Assembly: GCA_026125445.1 (NCBI GenBank)
Contig: JAHCLE010000003.1
Span: 1-63,814 of the forward strand
Length of the DNA stretch: 63,814 bases
Direction of reading: 5' to 3'
Source: Burkholderiales bacterium
Lineage (GTDB): Bacteria; Pseudomonadota; Gammaproteobacteria; Burkholderiales; Usitatibacteraceae
The notes under the pieces were generated by a model. That model searched no databases and was not told the origin of the DNA. It worked only from the letters and a program-made list of their open reading frames with translations. Below, piece by piece: positions 1-7,251 of the stretch. How positions within the stretch are numbered: the stretch's first letter is position 1; the number at the start of each line of letters is the position of its first letter. The position numbers and the translations under genes are program-made.

Positions 1-1
1 G

Positions 2-652
2 GCCGACGCCCGCAAGGCGGTGGCGGACAAGGTGAAGTTCCCGCCGGGCTACTACATCGCCTGGAGCGGGCAGTTCGAATACATGGAGCGCGCCGTGCAG
101 AAGCTCAAGATCGTGGTGCCGCTCACGATCCTCGTGATCATGGTCCTGCTCTACCTCAACTTCCGGCGCATGACAGAGACCCTCATCGTGATGCTCTCCG
201 TTCCCTTCGCGCTCGTGGGCGGCGTGTGGCTCGTCTGGGCGCTGGGCTACAACGTGAGCGTGGCGGTGGCCGTGGGCTTCATCGCGCTCGCGGGCGTGGC
301 GGCGGAGACGGGCGTGGTGATGCTCATCTACCTCGAGCACGCCTGGGAGCGCATCCGCGCCGAGCGCGGCACGCCCACGGCGGGCGACCTCTACGAGGCC
401 GTGATGGAAGGCGCCGTGGAGCGCGTGCGGCCCAAGATGATGACGGTCGTCGCGATCATGGCGGGGTTGCTTCCCATCATGTGGAGCTCGGGGACGGGCT
501 CCGAGGTCATGAGGCGCATCGCCGCTCCCATGGTGGGCGGCATGGTCTCGTCCACCATCCTCACGCTCGCCGTCATTCCGGCGATCTATGCGCTGGTAAA
601 GGGCCGCGGACTCCCCGCGGAATCCATCGAACCACAAGGAGAATCGAAGTGA
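2..652 (+). CDS. cusA: CusA/CzcA-type heavy-metal RND efflux pump, C-terminal part (5' truncated by window edge)
   Basis: Only the last 216 or so residues are present; the reading frame is open to the window edge. The visible part has the end of the second periplasmic domain (PGYYIAWSGQFEYMERA) followed by the last block of membrane helices, with LTILVIMVLLYLNFRRM and the acidic VAAETGVVMLIYLEH segment that is typical of CusA/CzcA proton-relay helices. CusA is the inner-membrane trimeric pump that moves Cu(I)/Ag(I) from the periplasm through a TolC-like channel. The next gene starts inside its stop codon. A TolC-family channel and two CusF-like chaperones lie within 12 kb, which supports copper or silver as substrate. 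The membrane-fusion partner CusB is presumably upstream, outside the window. Confidence 0.9.
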   Translation, partial: ADARKAVADKVKFPPGYYIAWSGQFEYMERAVQKLKIVVPLTILVIMVLLYLNFRRMTETLIVMLSVPFALVGGVWLVWALGYNVSVAVAVGFIALAGVAAETGVVMLIYLEHAWERIRAERGTPTAGDLYEAVMEGAVERVRPKMMTVVAIMAGLLPIMWSSGTGSEVMRRIAAPMVGGMVSSTILTLAVIPAIYALVKGRGLPAESIEPQGESK

Positions 653-1080
653 AGACTGGAGCACTGCTGTTTGCCGGGGCGATGTCCGTCGCGGGTGCCG
701 CGCTCGCTGCCGGACCGGTGATCGAGATATACCAGCGCGAGGGCTGCGGATGCTGCGGCCTTTGGGCGGGGCATCTCGAAAGCAACGGATTGAAGACGCG
801 GTCCAACGTGGTTGAGGAGGTGAGCATTGTCCGGGGAAGCTCGGGAATCCCCGAGTCGTTGGGGAGCTGCCACGTGGCCTTCATCGGCGGCTACGCCATC
901 GAGGGGCACGTTCCGGCCTCCGCCATCAAGCGTCTCTTGAAGGAGAAGCCGGACGCCGCGGGCGTTGCCGTGGCCGGCATGCCCGCCGGCTCGCCGGGCA
1001 TGGAGAGCGCGGGAAAGGTCCCCTACGAAGTGCTGCTCGTGCTCAAGGACGGATCGACGCGGGTGTACAGCCGGCATTAG
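649..1080 (+). CDS. DUF411 metal-binding periplasmic protein
   Basis: 143 residues beginning at a GTG that overlaps the cusA stop (GTGA), with AAGGAG about 8 bases upstream (636-641). A signal peptide (KTGALLFAGAMSVAGAALA) is followed by the DUF411 core: GCGCCGLW, then SCHVAFIGGYAIEGHVPA and GMPAGSPGME. The Cys-rich first motif and the Cys/His pair of the second are likely metal ligands. DUF411 proteins are common in copper and silver resistance loci of proteobacteria; their exact function is not settled. Translational coupling to cusA says that the two are made together. The assignment to the family is firm; the role as a periplasmic copper binder is inferred. Confidence 0.9.
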   Translation: MKTGALLFAGAMSVAGAALAAGPVIEIYQREGCGCCGLWAGHLESNGLKTRSNVVEEVSIVRGSSGIPESLGSCHVAFIGGYAIEGHVPASAIKRLLKEKPDAAGVAVAGMPAGSPGMESAGKVPYEVLLVLKDGSTRVYSRH

Positions 1081-1093
1081 CCGTGTGGCCGAC

Positions 1094-1558
1094 ATGAACG
1101 CTCCCGGAACCGGGGCCCGGGCACCGTTGGCCGCCGGCGCCTCCGACGGCGCGTGGCTCCTCGTCTTCGCCTGCTGGCTGGTCGCCACCGCCGCCACGCT
1201 GGGAGCGCTCTTCTTCAGCGAGGTGATGGAGCTTGCGCCCTGCGTCCTGTGCTGGTACCAGCGCGTCGCGATGTTCCCGCTGGTGGCCCTGCTGCCGATG
1301 GGGCTCTTCCCCTTCGACCGTCGGGTCGTCCGCTACGCGGCACCGCTCGTCCTCGCCGGATGGGGCATCTCGGTCTTCCAGGTGCTGCTCGTCGCGGGCG
1401 TGATTCCCGAGGCGATCCGGCCCTGCACGAGGGGTGTGCCGTGCTCCGAAGTCCAGATCGAATGGCTGGGCTTCGTGAACATCCCGCTGCTGTCCTTCCT
1501 CGCCTTCACCACCATGGCCGCGCTTCTCGCCGCGGCGCACATCCGGAGTCCAAGATGA
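1094..1558 (+). CDS. dsbB: DsbB-family disulfide bond formation protein
   Basis: 154 residues with four predicted membrane helices and the two redox pairs of the DsbB family: C50-V-L-C53 near the end of helix 1, and C111/C117 in the second periplasmic loop (CTRGVPC). DsbB re-oxidises a DsbA partner and passes electrons to quinone. The stop overlaps the start of the next gene, a DsbA-like protein (ATGA), so the pair is translationally coupled. Placement directly after cusA and DUF411 suggests a dedicated thiol oxidase pair for copper-stressed periplasmic proteins; that role is an inference. Confidence 0.88.
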   Translation: MNAPGTGARAPLAAGASDGAWLLVFACWLVATAATLGALFFSEVMELAPCVLCWYQRVAMFPLVALLPMGLFPFDRRVVRYAAPLVLAGWGISVFQVLLVAGVIPEAIRPCTRGVPCSEVQIEWLGFVNIPLLSFLAFTTMAALLAAAHIRSPR

Positions 1559-2283
1559 GCCGCAAGAGCAGAAGAAACGAACCGACCCGCAATCCCCCGT
1601 CCCCGGTCCCCGCGAAGTCGCGAGGCGGCATCGGACGCGGAGCGATCTTCGCGATCGCAGGTGCCGTCCTGGTCCTGCTCTTCGTCTCGGGGGTGCTCGC
1701 CTACCGCAGCACGCAAGAGGAGGCCGCCCGCCAGGCCGCGGCGAAGAGTGCCGCCCACATCGCCTCGTCGCACGCGCCCGCGATGGGCAAGCCGGACGCG
1801 AAGGTGCACATCGTCGAGTTCCTCGACCCGGCCTGCGAGACCTGTGCCGTGATGTACCCGCACGTGAAGAAGCTCATGGCCGACAACCCGGGGCGCATCC
1901 GGCTGTCGCTCCGGCACGTGCCGTTCCACCACGGCTCCGAGCACGTGGTCCGGCTCCTCGAATCGGCGCGCGCCCAGGACAGGTACCGCGAGACGCTGGA
2001 GGCGCTCTTCGCCAGCCAGGACCGCTGGGTGGTGAACCACCGCGTGTATCCCGAGCGGGTCTGGCCCTTGCTCGAAGGCATCGGGCTCGATCTCGAGCGC
2101 GTGCGCCGGGAGATGAACGCGGCCGACGTCGCGGCGCGCATGGACAAGGATATGGCAGACGCGCAGGCGCTCAAGGTCACCAAGACGCCCGAGTACTTCG
2201 TCAACGGACGGCCGCTGCCGCGGTTCGGACTGGAGGAGCTCCAGGCCTTGGTGAGGGAGGAGCTGCGCGCCGCCTATCCGTGA
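1555..2283 (+). CDS. DsbA-like membrane-anchored thioredoxin-fold oxidoreductase
   Basis: 242 residues. A positively charged N-terminus and one membrane helix (about residues 28-48) anchor a periplasmic thioredoxin fold. The active site is C94-E-T-C97 rather than the CPHC of classical DsbA, and the cis-proline loop is KTPEYFVNG near residue 212. Proteins of this type (DSBA-like thioredoxin domain, also seen in BdbD-like proteins) act with the adjacent DsbB. The acidic Glu-Thr dipeptide should change the redox potential compared with Pro-His. The gene starts inside the dsbB stop codon. Confidence 0.88.
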   Translation: MSRKSRRNEPTRNPPSPVPAKSRGGIGRGAIFAIAGAVLVLLFVSGVLAYRSTQEEAARQAAAKSAAHIASSHAPAMGKPDAKVHIVEFLDPACETCAVMYPHVKKLMADNPGRIRLSLRHVPFHHGSEHVVRLLESARAQDRYRETLEALFASQDRWVVNHRVYPERVWPLLEGIGLDLERVRREMNAADVAARMDKDMADAQALKVTKTPEYFVNGRPLPRFGLEELQALVREELRAAYP

Positions 2284-2285
2284 GT

Positions 2286-2305
2286 CGGCGGCCTCGCGGC
2301 CACCG
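2286..2305. terminator. Hairpin between convergent genes
   Basis: CGGCGGCC and GGCCACCG pair with one mismatch around a TCGC loop, two bases after the DsbA-like stop codon and between two convergent genes. No T-run follows on either side, so it is at best a weak or Rho-assisted terminator. Confidence 0.35.
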
Positions 2306-2343
2306 GCTGCACGGGATGCCCCGTCAGCCGCCGCGCCGGGTGC

Positions 2344-2709
2344 TCACGAGTTGCGGGTCGCCACACGCTCCGCGGGCTTCGCGCAATCGGAGACATTCAC
2401 ATAGACGCGGTCACCTATCCCGATGGCCGAATTCCCGATCCATGGAACCGTTCGGCGAATCCGGTGGCCACCGTTCCGATAGCTGACGGTTACGTACCGC
2501 GCGTTCGGCGCGGCGGCCGGGAACGTCGCCCTGCAGTCGAGCGCCAGCTCTCGGGCCATGCCGTCTCCGGTCCCGATCGCCACGACGGTGGCCTTTCGCC
2601 ATCCGTCGATCCAGAGCAGCCTGCCTTCGTATGCCTCGGTCGCGCAGCCGGGGGCAAGCACCGCAAGGGTGATGCCAAGTCCGGCCATGGAGCGGCGAAT
2701 GGCGATCAT
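2344..2709 (-). CDS. Small putative lipoprotein of unknown function
   Basis: 121 residues starting MIAIRRSMAGLGITLAVLAPGC; a second possible start is the internal Met at residue 8. The hydrophobic stretch ending in LAPGC looks like a lipoprotein signal with a lipobox cysteine at 22. The mature part carries a pair of isolated cysteines (LDC and SDC) and a short beta-rich region (RYVTVSYRNGG, DRVYVNVSDC). I do not recognise the family. It is convergent with the dsb genes and lies downstream of copK in the same direction with about a 100-base gap, so it may be the last gene of the cusR-cusS-copK unit. Confidence 0.6.
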   Translation of the reverse strand: MIAIRRSMAGLGITLAVLAPGCATEAYEGRLLWIDGWRKATVVAIGTGDGMARELALDCRATFPAAAPNARYVTVSYRNGGHRIRRTVPWIGNSAIGIGDRVYVNVSDCAKPAERVATRNS

Positions 2710-2809
2710 GAATGGGCAGGAGCCCTCCGCGCAGGCGCGGCGCCGGAGGGGGGAGCCGGTCAGCCGGTATCGATGGCCCGCGGGCGAAGGAGTCCGCAGG
2801 CCACCGAAG

Positions 2810-3118
2810 TCAGTTGAACTTCGGGTTGAGCGTTCCGGACTGGCGGATGCGCTTCCAGTTCAGGTCCTCCTTCATGGTGAACTTCCGGCCATCGCGCGTT
2901 TCCATCGCGACGCCGTCGTTCATGTGCAGGCGCTGGCCTTCGGCGGTGAACATTCGCATCCGGCCGTTTTCGGCGACGAAGAGGGTCGTGCCGTCCTTCA
3001 ACGCGTAGGTGCCCGGGGCCGGTGCGCTGGTGGCGACCGGGGAGGCGACGGCGGCGGTGGCGGCGAGGGCGATGGCCGCGGCGAAAGCGCCGATCGCGTG
3101 GTTGTTTCCGGCCTTCAT
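2810..3118 (-). CDS. copK: CopK-family periplasmic copper-binding protein (copy 1)
   Basis: 102 residues: a signal peptide ending near AAVASPVA, then a mature domain with YALKDGTTLFVAENGRM, RLHMNDGVAMETRDG and KFTMKEDLNWK. This pattern (xLKDGxxxxVxxxGxM...M.DG..METRDG...MK) matches CopK, a Cupriavidus periplasmic protein that binds Cu(I) through methionines and then Cu(II). Mature CopK is about 70-75 residues, in keeping with this length. It lies 78 bases downstream of cusS on the same strand. A second copy is found at 18674-19015. Confidence 0.8.
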   Translation of the reverse strand: MKAGNNHAIGAFAAAIALAATAAVASPVATSAPAPGTYALKDGTTLFVAENGRMRMFTAEGQRLHMNDGVAMETRDGRKFTMKEDLNWKRIRQSGTLNPKFN

Positions 3119-3133
3119 GGAGATTCTCCGTTT

Positions 3134-3152
3134 GCGTACGCGATTCGTACGC
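3134..3152. promoter_or_regulatory. 7-5-7 perfect inverted repeat in the copK leader
   Basis: GCGTACG, five bases, CGTACGC, lying 15-34 bases upstream of the copK start and downstream of the cusS stop. The geometry equals the repeat upstream of cusR (5353-5371), though the arm sequence differs. It could be an operator or a short mRNA hairpin between cusS and copK. Confidence 0.35.
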
Positions 3153-3196
3153 TGCCATCCTGCGCCTGCGTCACTGTCCGGGCGCTGACCGATGGA

Positions 3197-4615
3197 TTAC
3201 ATCGGGGAGAGGACGGCACCGCTGCCTGCCGGCAGCGACATCTCGAAGCGCGTGAGACCGTCCTTCGAGGTGACGGCGATGGAACCCCCATGGGCGGTGA
3301 CGATGGACCGCGTGATGGCGAGGCCCAGGCCCGCCCCCCCGGTCGATCGCTGGCGTGCCGGATCGGCGCGGTAGAAGCGGTCGAAGAGGCGCGGCAGGTG
3401 CTCGGGCGGGATCGTCTTGCCCGGGTTCTCGACGGCGAGGCGAACCGTGCCATCGTGGCTCGCGGCGATGGACACCGTCACGCGGCCCCCGCGTGCGGTG
3501 TGCGCGATGGCATTCGACAGGAGATTGCCGATGGCCCGTCGCAGCATCAGCCGGTCGCCGTCCACGCTGCCTTCGCCGGCGGCGTCGAGGGCGACCCTGC
3601 GCTCCTCCACGAAGGCGTCGTAGAACTCGAAGAGCTCGCGAACCTCGCGGGCGAGGTCGATCCTCTCCCGCGTCGGGATGACCTGGCCGTGGTCGGCCTT
3701 GGCGAGGAAGAGCATGTCGGAGACGGTACGCGCCAGCCGGTCGCATTCCTCGAGGCTCGAATAGAGGACCTCGCGGTACTCGTCCGGCGAGCGCGAGCGC
3801 GAGAGCGCCACCTCGGTCTGCGTCATGACATTGCTGAGCGGCGTCTTGAACTCGTGCGCGAGGTCCGAGGAGAAGTCGGACAGCCGGCGGAAGGAATCCT
3901 CCAGGCGCGCGAGCATCTCGTTGAAGGCGGTGGCGAGCGGCGTCAGCTCCGGCGGCAGCGTCTCGACGCGCAACCGGTCGTGCAGCCGGCTCGCGCTGAT
4001 GCTTCGTGCCACCGCAGTCATCTCGCGAACGGGCAGCAGGCCGCGGCGCGCGGCGACCCAGCCCAGCGCTGCCGTGAGGAGGGCGCCGGCCGCGATCGAG
4101 ATCCACAGGCTGCGGGCGAAGGCCTCGAAGAAGGCGACGTGGTGGTCGATGCTCACCGCCACCGCCAGGTTGGCGCGCGGCATCCCGGCGTAGCCGGTGG
4201 GCACGCTCGTCATGGTGCCGCGAAAGGAGTGCCTTCCGTGGCGCCAGGTGGCGATGGCCGGAGAGGTGGGCAGGCCCTCGGCGAGCCGCAGCGGGAATTC
4301 CTCGGCCGGGAAGGTGGCATCCGCCGAGGCATAGAGGAGCGTGCCGTCCGACGCCGAAAGCCGCACGCCGAGGTGCGGGTGCCCGATGAGGGCGTCGTCC
4401 ATCCGGCCCGGCATGGAGGCGAAGTCCTCGGCCGTGCGCAACTTCGCGAGCGTGTGCCTTACGAGCTCGACTTTTCCCCGGAGCTCGTCGCCGTCGATCT
4501 CCGCGAAGTGCCCCTGCACGGCAATTCCCACCAGGTAGCCCAGCACCACCAGCACCGCGGTCGAGGCGGTGCCGAACAGCAGCGTGAGCCGCAGGGTGAG
4601 GGACGGGCGGCGCAT
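3197..4615 (-). CDS. cusS: CusS/CopS-type heavy-metal sensor histidine kinase
   Basis: 472 residues. Two membrane helices (about 10-30 and 165-187) flank a periplasmic sensing domain. A HAMP linker, the HisKA phospho-acceptor motif (DLAHEFKTPLSNV) and a HATPase_c domain with NLLSNAIAH and GGAGLGLAITRSI follow, so all kinase motifs are intact. The architecture and the SDLAHEFKTPL box are those of heavy-metal sensor kinases of the CusS/CopS/IrlS group, which respond to periplasmic Cu(I)/Ag(I). Its start codon overlaps the stop of the response-regulator gene (TGATG). The likely targets are the copper genes on both sides. Confidence 0.92.
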   Translation of the reverse strand: MRRPSLTLRLTLLFGTASTAVLVVLGYLVGIAVQGHFAEIDGDELRGKVELVRHTLAKLRTAEDFASMPGRMDDALIGHPHLGVRLSASDGTLLYASADATFPAEEFPLRLAEGLPTSPAIATWRHGRHSFRGTMTSVPTGYAGMPRANLAVAVSIDHHVAFFEAFARSLWISIAAGALLTAALGWVAARRGLLPVREMTAVARSISASRLHDRLRVETLPPELTPLATAFNEMLARLEDSFRRLSDFSSDLAHEFKTPLSNVMTQTEVALSRSRSPDEYREVLYSSLEECDRLARTVSDMLFLAKADHGQVIPTRERIDLAREVRELFEFYDAFVEERRVALDAAGEGSVDGDRLMLRRAIGNLLSNAIAHTARGGRVTVSIAASHDGTVRLAVENPGKTIPPEHLPRLFDRFYRADPARQRSTGGAGLGLAITRSIVTAHGGSIAVTSKDGLTRFEMSLPAGSGAVLSPM

Positions 4616-5295
4616 CAGCGCGTTTCCGGCGTCTCGAGGACGTATCCCATGCCGCGCACGGTCTGGATGAGCTTGGGCTCGTAGCCGTCGTCGATCTTTG
4701 CGCGCAAGCGCCGCACGGCGACTTCGATGACGTTCGTGTCGCTGTCGAAGTTCATATCCCACACCTGGGAGGCGATGAGCGAGCGCGGCAGCACCTCGTC
4801 GTGGCGACGCATCAAGAGCTCCAGCAGGAGGAATTCCTTGGCGGTGAGGTCGATGCGCTTGCCGCCCCGGTGCACGCGCCGGCGCAGGAGGTCGAGCTCC
4901 ACGTCCGCGACGCGCAGGATGTCCGGCTCCGTGGCACGTCCCCGGCGAAGCAGCGTGCGCACGCGCGCGAGCAATTCCGAGAAGGCGAACGGCTTCACGA
5001 GGTAGTCGTCGGCGCCGAGCTCGAGGCCCTTCACGCGGTCCTCGATCTGGCCGCGCGCGGTGAGGAAGAGGACGGGCATCATGCGGCCTTCCTTGCGCAG
5101 GCTGCGGATCACTCCCCAGCCGTCCAAGCCGGGAAGCATCACGTCGAGGATGACGAGGTCGTAGTCCTCGCTGGAGGCCTGGTGCAGGCCGTCGGTGCCG
5201 TTGCGGGCAAGGTCCACGACGAAACCCGCCTCCGCCAGGCCCTGGCGGAGGTAATCGCCGGTTTTCGGTTCGTCCTCGACTACGAGAATTTTCAT
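4615..5295 (-). CDS. cusR: CusR/CopR-type OmpR-family response regulator
   Basis: 226 residues: a receiver domain (acidic pocket E7/D8, phospho-acceptor D51 in [10 protein letters not shown], switch region LFLTARGQ, conserved Lys in LVKPF) and a winged-helix DNA-binding domain ending [10 protein letters not shown]. The start [10 protein letters not shown] fits the family; upstream in-frame codons encode no recognisable extension. OmpR-family regulators paired with a CusS-type kinase activate copper or silver efflux genes. It is transcribed away from the 5471 gene and the TolC/MCO operon across a 175-base region that carries an inverted repeat and a TTGTAATG half-site. Confidence 0.93.
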   Translation of the reverse strand: MKILVVEDEPKTGDYLRQGLAEAGFVVDLARNGTDGLHQASSEDYDLVILDVMLPGLDGWGVIRSLRKEGRMMPVLFLTARGQIEDRVKGLELGADDYLVKPFAFSELLARVRTLLRRGRATEPDILRVADVELDLLRRRVHRGGKRIDLTAKEFLLLELLMRRHDEVLPRSLIASQVWDMNFDSDTNVIEVAVRRLRAKIDDGYEPKLIQTVRGMGYVLETPETR

Positions 5296-5352
5296 GGCGC
5301 GTGCACTGTTGTCGAATGCCTGATGCAATTGTGGCGCCGCCCGGCACACCGC

Positions 5353-5378
5353 ATTCCGATCATGTCGGAATTGTAATG
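5353..5378. promoter_or_regulatory. Candidate CusR operator in the divergent promoter region
   Basis: ATTCCGA, TCATG, TCGGAAT form a perfect 7-5-7 inverted repeat at 5353-5371, directly followed by TTGTAATG (5371-5378). TTGTAATG equals one half of the known E. coli CusR/HprR-type box (CATTACAAAATTGTAATG). The site lies between cusR and the divergent 5471 gene. Binding by this regulator is inferred. Confidence 0.45.
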
Positions 5379-5470
5379 TCGATGTCAGCTTCGGGTCGGC
5401 CTGGGCGAACCAATATGCCTTCCAGCCGCCCGAGGACCTCTGCCGGCGACACCCGCCGACCGCTAGCCAT

Positions 5471-5809
5471 ATGCCATCCATGAAGATTCCTGCCACCATC
5501 GCACTCCTCGCGCTGCCCTCGCTCGGGCTGGCATCGGACCCGTCCGACCGCGTGGCGTCCGCGAAGGACCCGACGGACCCTGCCGCGGCGGTCGCGCCCC
5601 TGCGGCATCCATCGCCGTTCGTCCGATACCGGCCGTTCTCCGAGAAAGGGGTCGGGTCGTGGAGGGAAGCGAACGACGAGGTGGCGCGAATCGGGGGCTG
5701 GAAAGCCTACGCCCGCGAGGTTTTCGAGGCGAACGAGGCGGCCAGGGCGGCCGAGTCGGCCAAGGACCGCACCGGATCGCCTTCCGCGGGCTCCCGGGAA
5801 GGGAAGTAG
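5471..5809 (+). CDS. Small exported hypothetical protein of the copper operon
   Basis: 112 residues (or 109 from the in-frame Met at 5480, [12 protein letters not shown], which starts a cleaner signal peptide). The mature part has a Pro/Ala-rich linker, then a conserved-looking block ([35 protein letters not shown]) and a charged tail. I recognise no catalytic motif and cannot name a family. It is the first gene after the candidate CusR operator and ends three bases before the TolC-family gene, so it is probably the leader gene of the TolC-MCO-cupredoxin-CusF-ATPase operon. Confidence 0.7.
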   Translation: MPSMKIPATIALLALPSLGLASDPSDRVASAKDPTDPAAAVAPLRHPSPFVRYRPFSEKGVGSWREANDEVARIGGWKAYAREVFEANEAARAAESAKDRTGSPSAGSREGK

Positions 5810-5812
5810 GTC

Positions 5813-7237
5813 GTGGCGAGTCACTACGGGGCGGCCATTTCGCGACTGGTACCGGTGGCGCTTGCCCTCGTGCTCGGCGGCTGCGCCTCGTTCTCCCCGG
5901 ACGGTGGCTTCGGCCCGGTCGCGGACGCCGTAAAGGCGGAATCAGGCAAGGACGCATTCTGGGCCCGGAGCGACGAGGATCGCGCCGCACGGGACGCGCG
6001 GGTCGCGGAGCTTGTCGGCAAGGGCCCCCTTTCCGTCGACGACGCGGTCCAGGTGGCCTTGCTGAACAACCGCGGCTTGCAGGCGGAGCTCGCAGAGCTG
6101 GGCATTGCCGAAGCCGACCTCGTCCAGGCGGGACGGCTGCCGAATCCCCGATTCAGCGTCCACCGGGTGTCCGGTGACCACCATTACGCGCTGGAGCGTG
6201 CGATCTCCTTCAACATCTTCTCGCTCGTGACGATGCCGCTCGCCACGGAAGTGGAGAAGCGCCGCTTCGCCGGCGCGCAACAACGGGCGATCCTCGAGGT
6301 GCTGCGCACGGCCGCCGAGACGCGCAAGGCCTGGCTCGAAGCCGTGGCCGCCGAGGAGTCGCTGCGTTACTTGCGACAGGTGAGCGCGGCGGCGGAGGCA
6401 GGCGCCGAACTCGCTTCGCGAATGGCCAGGGCCGGCAATTGGAGCGCCTTGGCCCGAGCCCGGGAGCAGGGCTTCTATGCCGACGCCGCGCTTGGCGTCG
6501 CCCGAGCCGAGCAGATGGCGGGCAGCGCCCGGGAGCGCCTCACCCGCCTTCTCGGGCTGTGGGGAGATCAGGCCACGACGCTGGCGCTGCCGGAGCGCCT
6601 GCCCGGCCTTCCGCCGCAGGCCGAGGATCGTCCCGCGATCGAGCGCGAAGCCATGATGCGGCGGCTCGATGTCCGGGCGGCGGTCTCCGAGACGCGGGCA
6701 CTCGCCGCCAATCTCGATCTCAGCCGGGCCACGCGCTTCGTGAGCGTGGTCGAGCTCGGGGCCAGCCGCGAGAAGGAAGCCAAGGACGAGCCCTACGTGA
6801 AAGGTTACGACATCTCCCTCGAGCTGCCCATCTTCGACTGGGGCACGGCGCGCGTGGCCAGGGCGGAGACCCTCTACCGCCAGGCGCTCGACAGGGCCGC
6901 CGACACCGCCATCAATGCCCGGTCCGAGGTGCGCGAAGCCTATCGCCACTACCGCCTGAGCCACGACATCGCGCGCCATTACCGCGACGAGATCGTGCCG
7001 CTTCGCAAGCGCATCGCCGAAGAAAACCTGCTCATGTACAACGGCATGCTGATCGGCGTCTTCGACCTCCTGGCCGACGCGCGCTCGCAGGTGCTGAGCG
7101 TCACGGGCTACGTCGACGCCTTGCGCGCCTTCTGGATCGCCGAGGCCGACCTCGACATGGCGATGATCGGGCGCACGGCCCCGCCGGCCGTGTCCCGTGC
7201 CTCGGTGCCGCAGGCCGAGTCCGGCGGCGGGCACTGA
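5813..7237 (+). CDS. TolC/CusC-family outer-membrane efflux lipoprotein
   Basis: 474 residues starting at GTG, three bases after the previous stop. The signal peptide ends in a lipobox (LVLGGC, Cys24), as in CusC-type outer-membrane factors. The rest is the repeated helical OEP pattern, with LSVDDAVQVALLNNRGLQAELAELGIAEAD near the N-terminus and the second repeat opening with a RLDVRAAVSETRALAANLDLSRA-like segment. Trimers of this family form the exit duct for RND pumps, most simply for the CusA at the left edge. It sits immediately before the multicopper oxidase. Confidence 0.9.
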   Translation: MASHYGAAISRLVPVALALVLGGCASFSPDGGFGPVADAVKAESGKDAFWARSDEDRAARDARVAELVGKGPLSVDDAVQVALLNNRGLQAELAELGIAEADLVQAGRLPNPRFSVHRVSGDHHYALERAISFNIFSLVTMPLATEVEKRRFAGAQQRAILEVLRTAAETRKAWLEAVAAEESLRYLRQVSAAAEAGAELASRMARAGNWSALARAREQGFYADAALGVARAEQMAGSARERLTRLLGLWGDQATTLALPERLPGLPPQAEDRPAIEREAMMRRLDVRAAVSETRALAANLDLSRATRFVSVVELGASREKEAKDEPYVKGYDISLELPIFDWGTARVARAETLYRQALDRAADTAINARSEVREAYRHYRLSHDIARHYRDEIVPLRKRIAEENLLMYNGMLIGVFDLLADARSQVLSVTGYVDALRAFWIAEADLDMAMIGRTAPPAVSRASVPQAESGGGH

Positions 7238-7251
7238 GGGAAGGAAACGGG

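Noticed and set aside
4615..5499. Longer CusR start at 5499
   Set aside because: The additional 68 residues would cover the divergent promoter and the 5471 gene start and lack family similarity; [10 protein letters not shown] at 5295 is the standard start.
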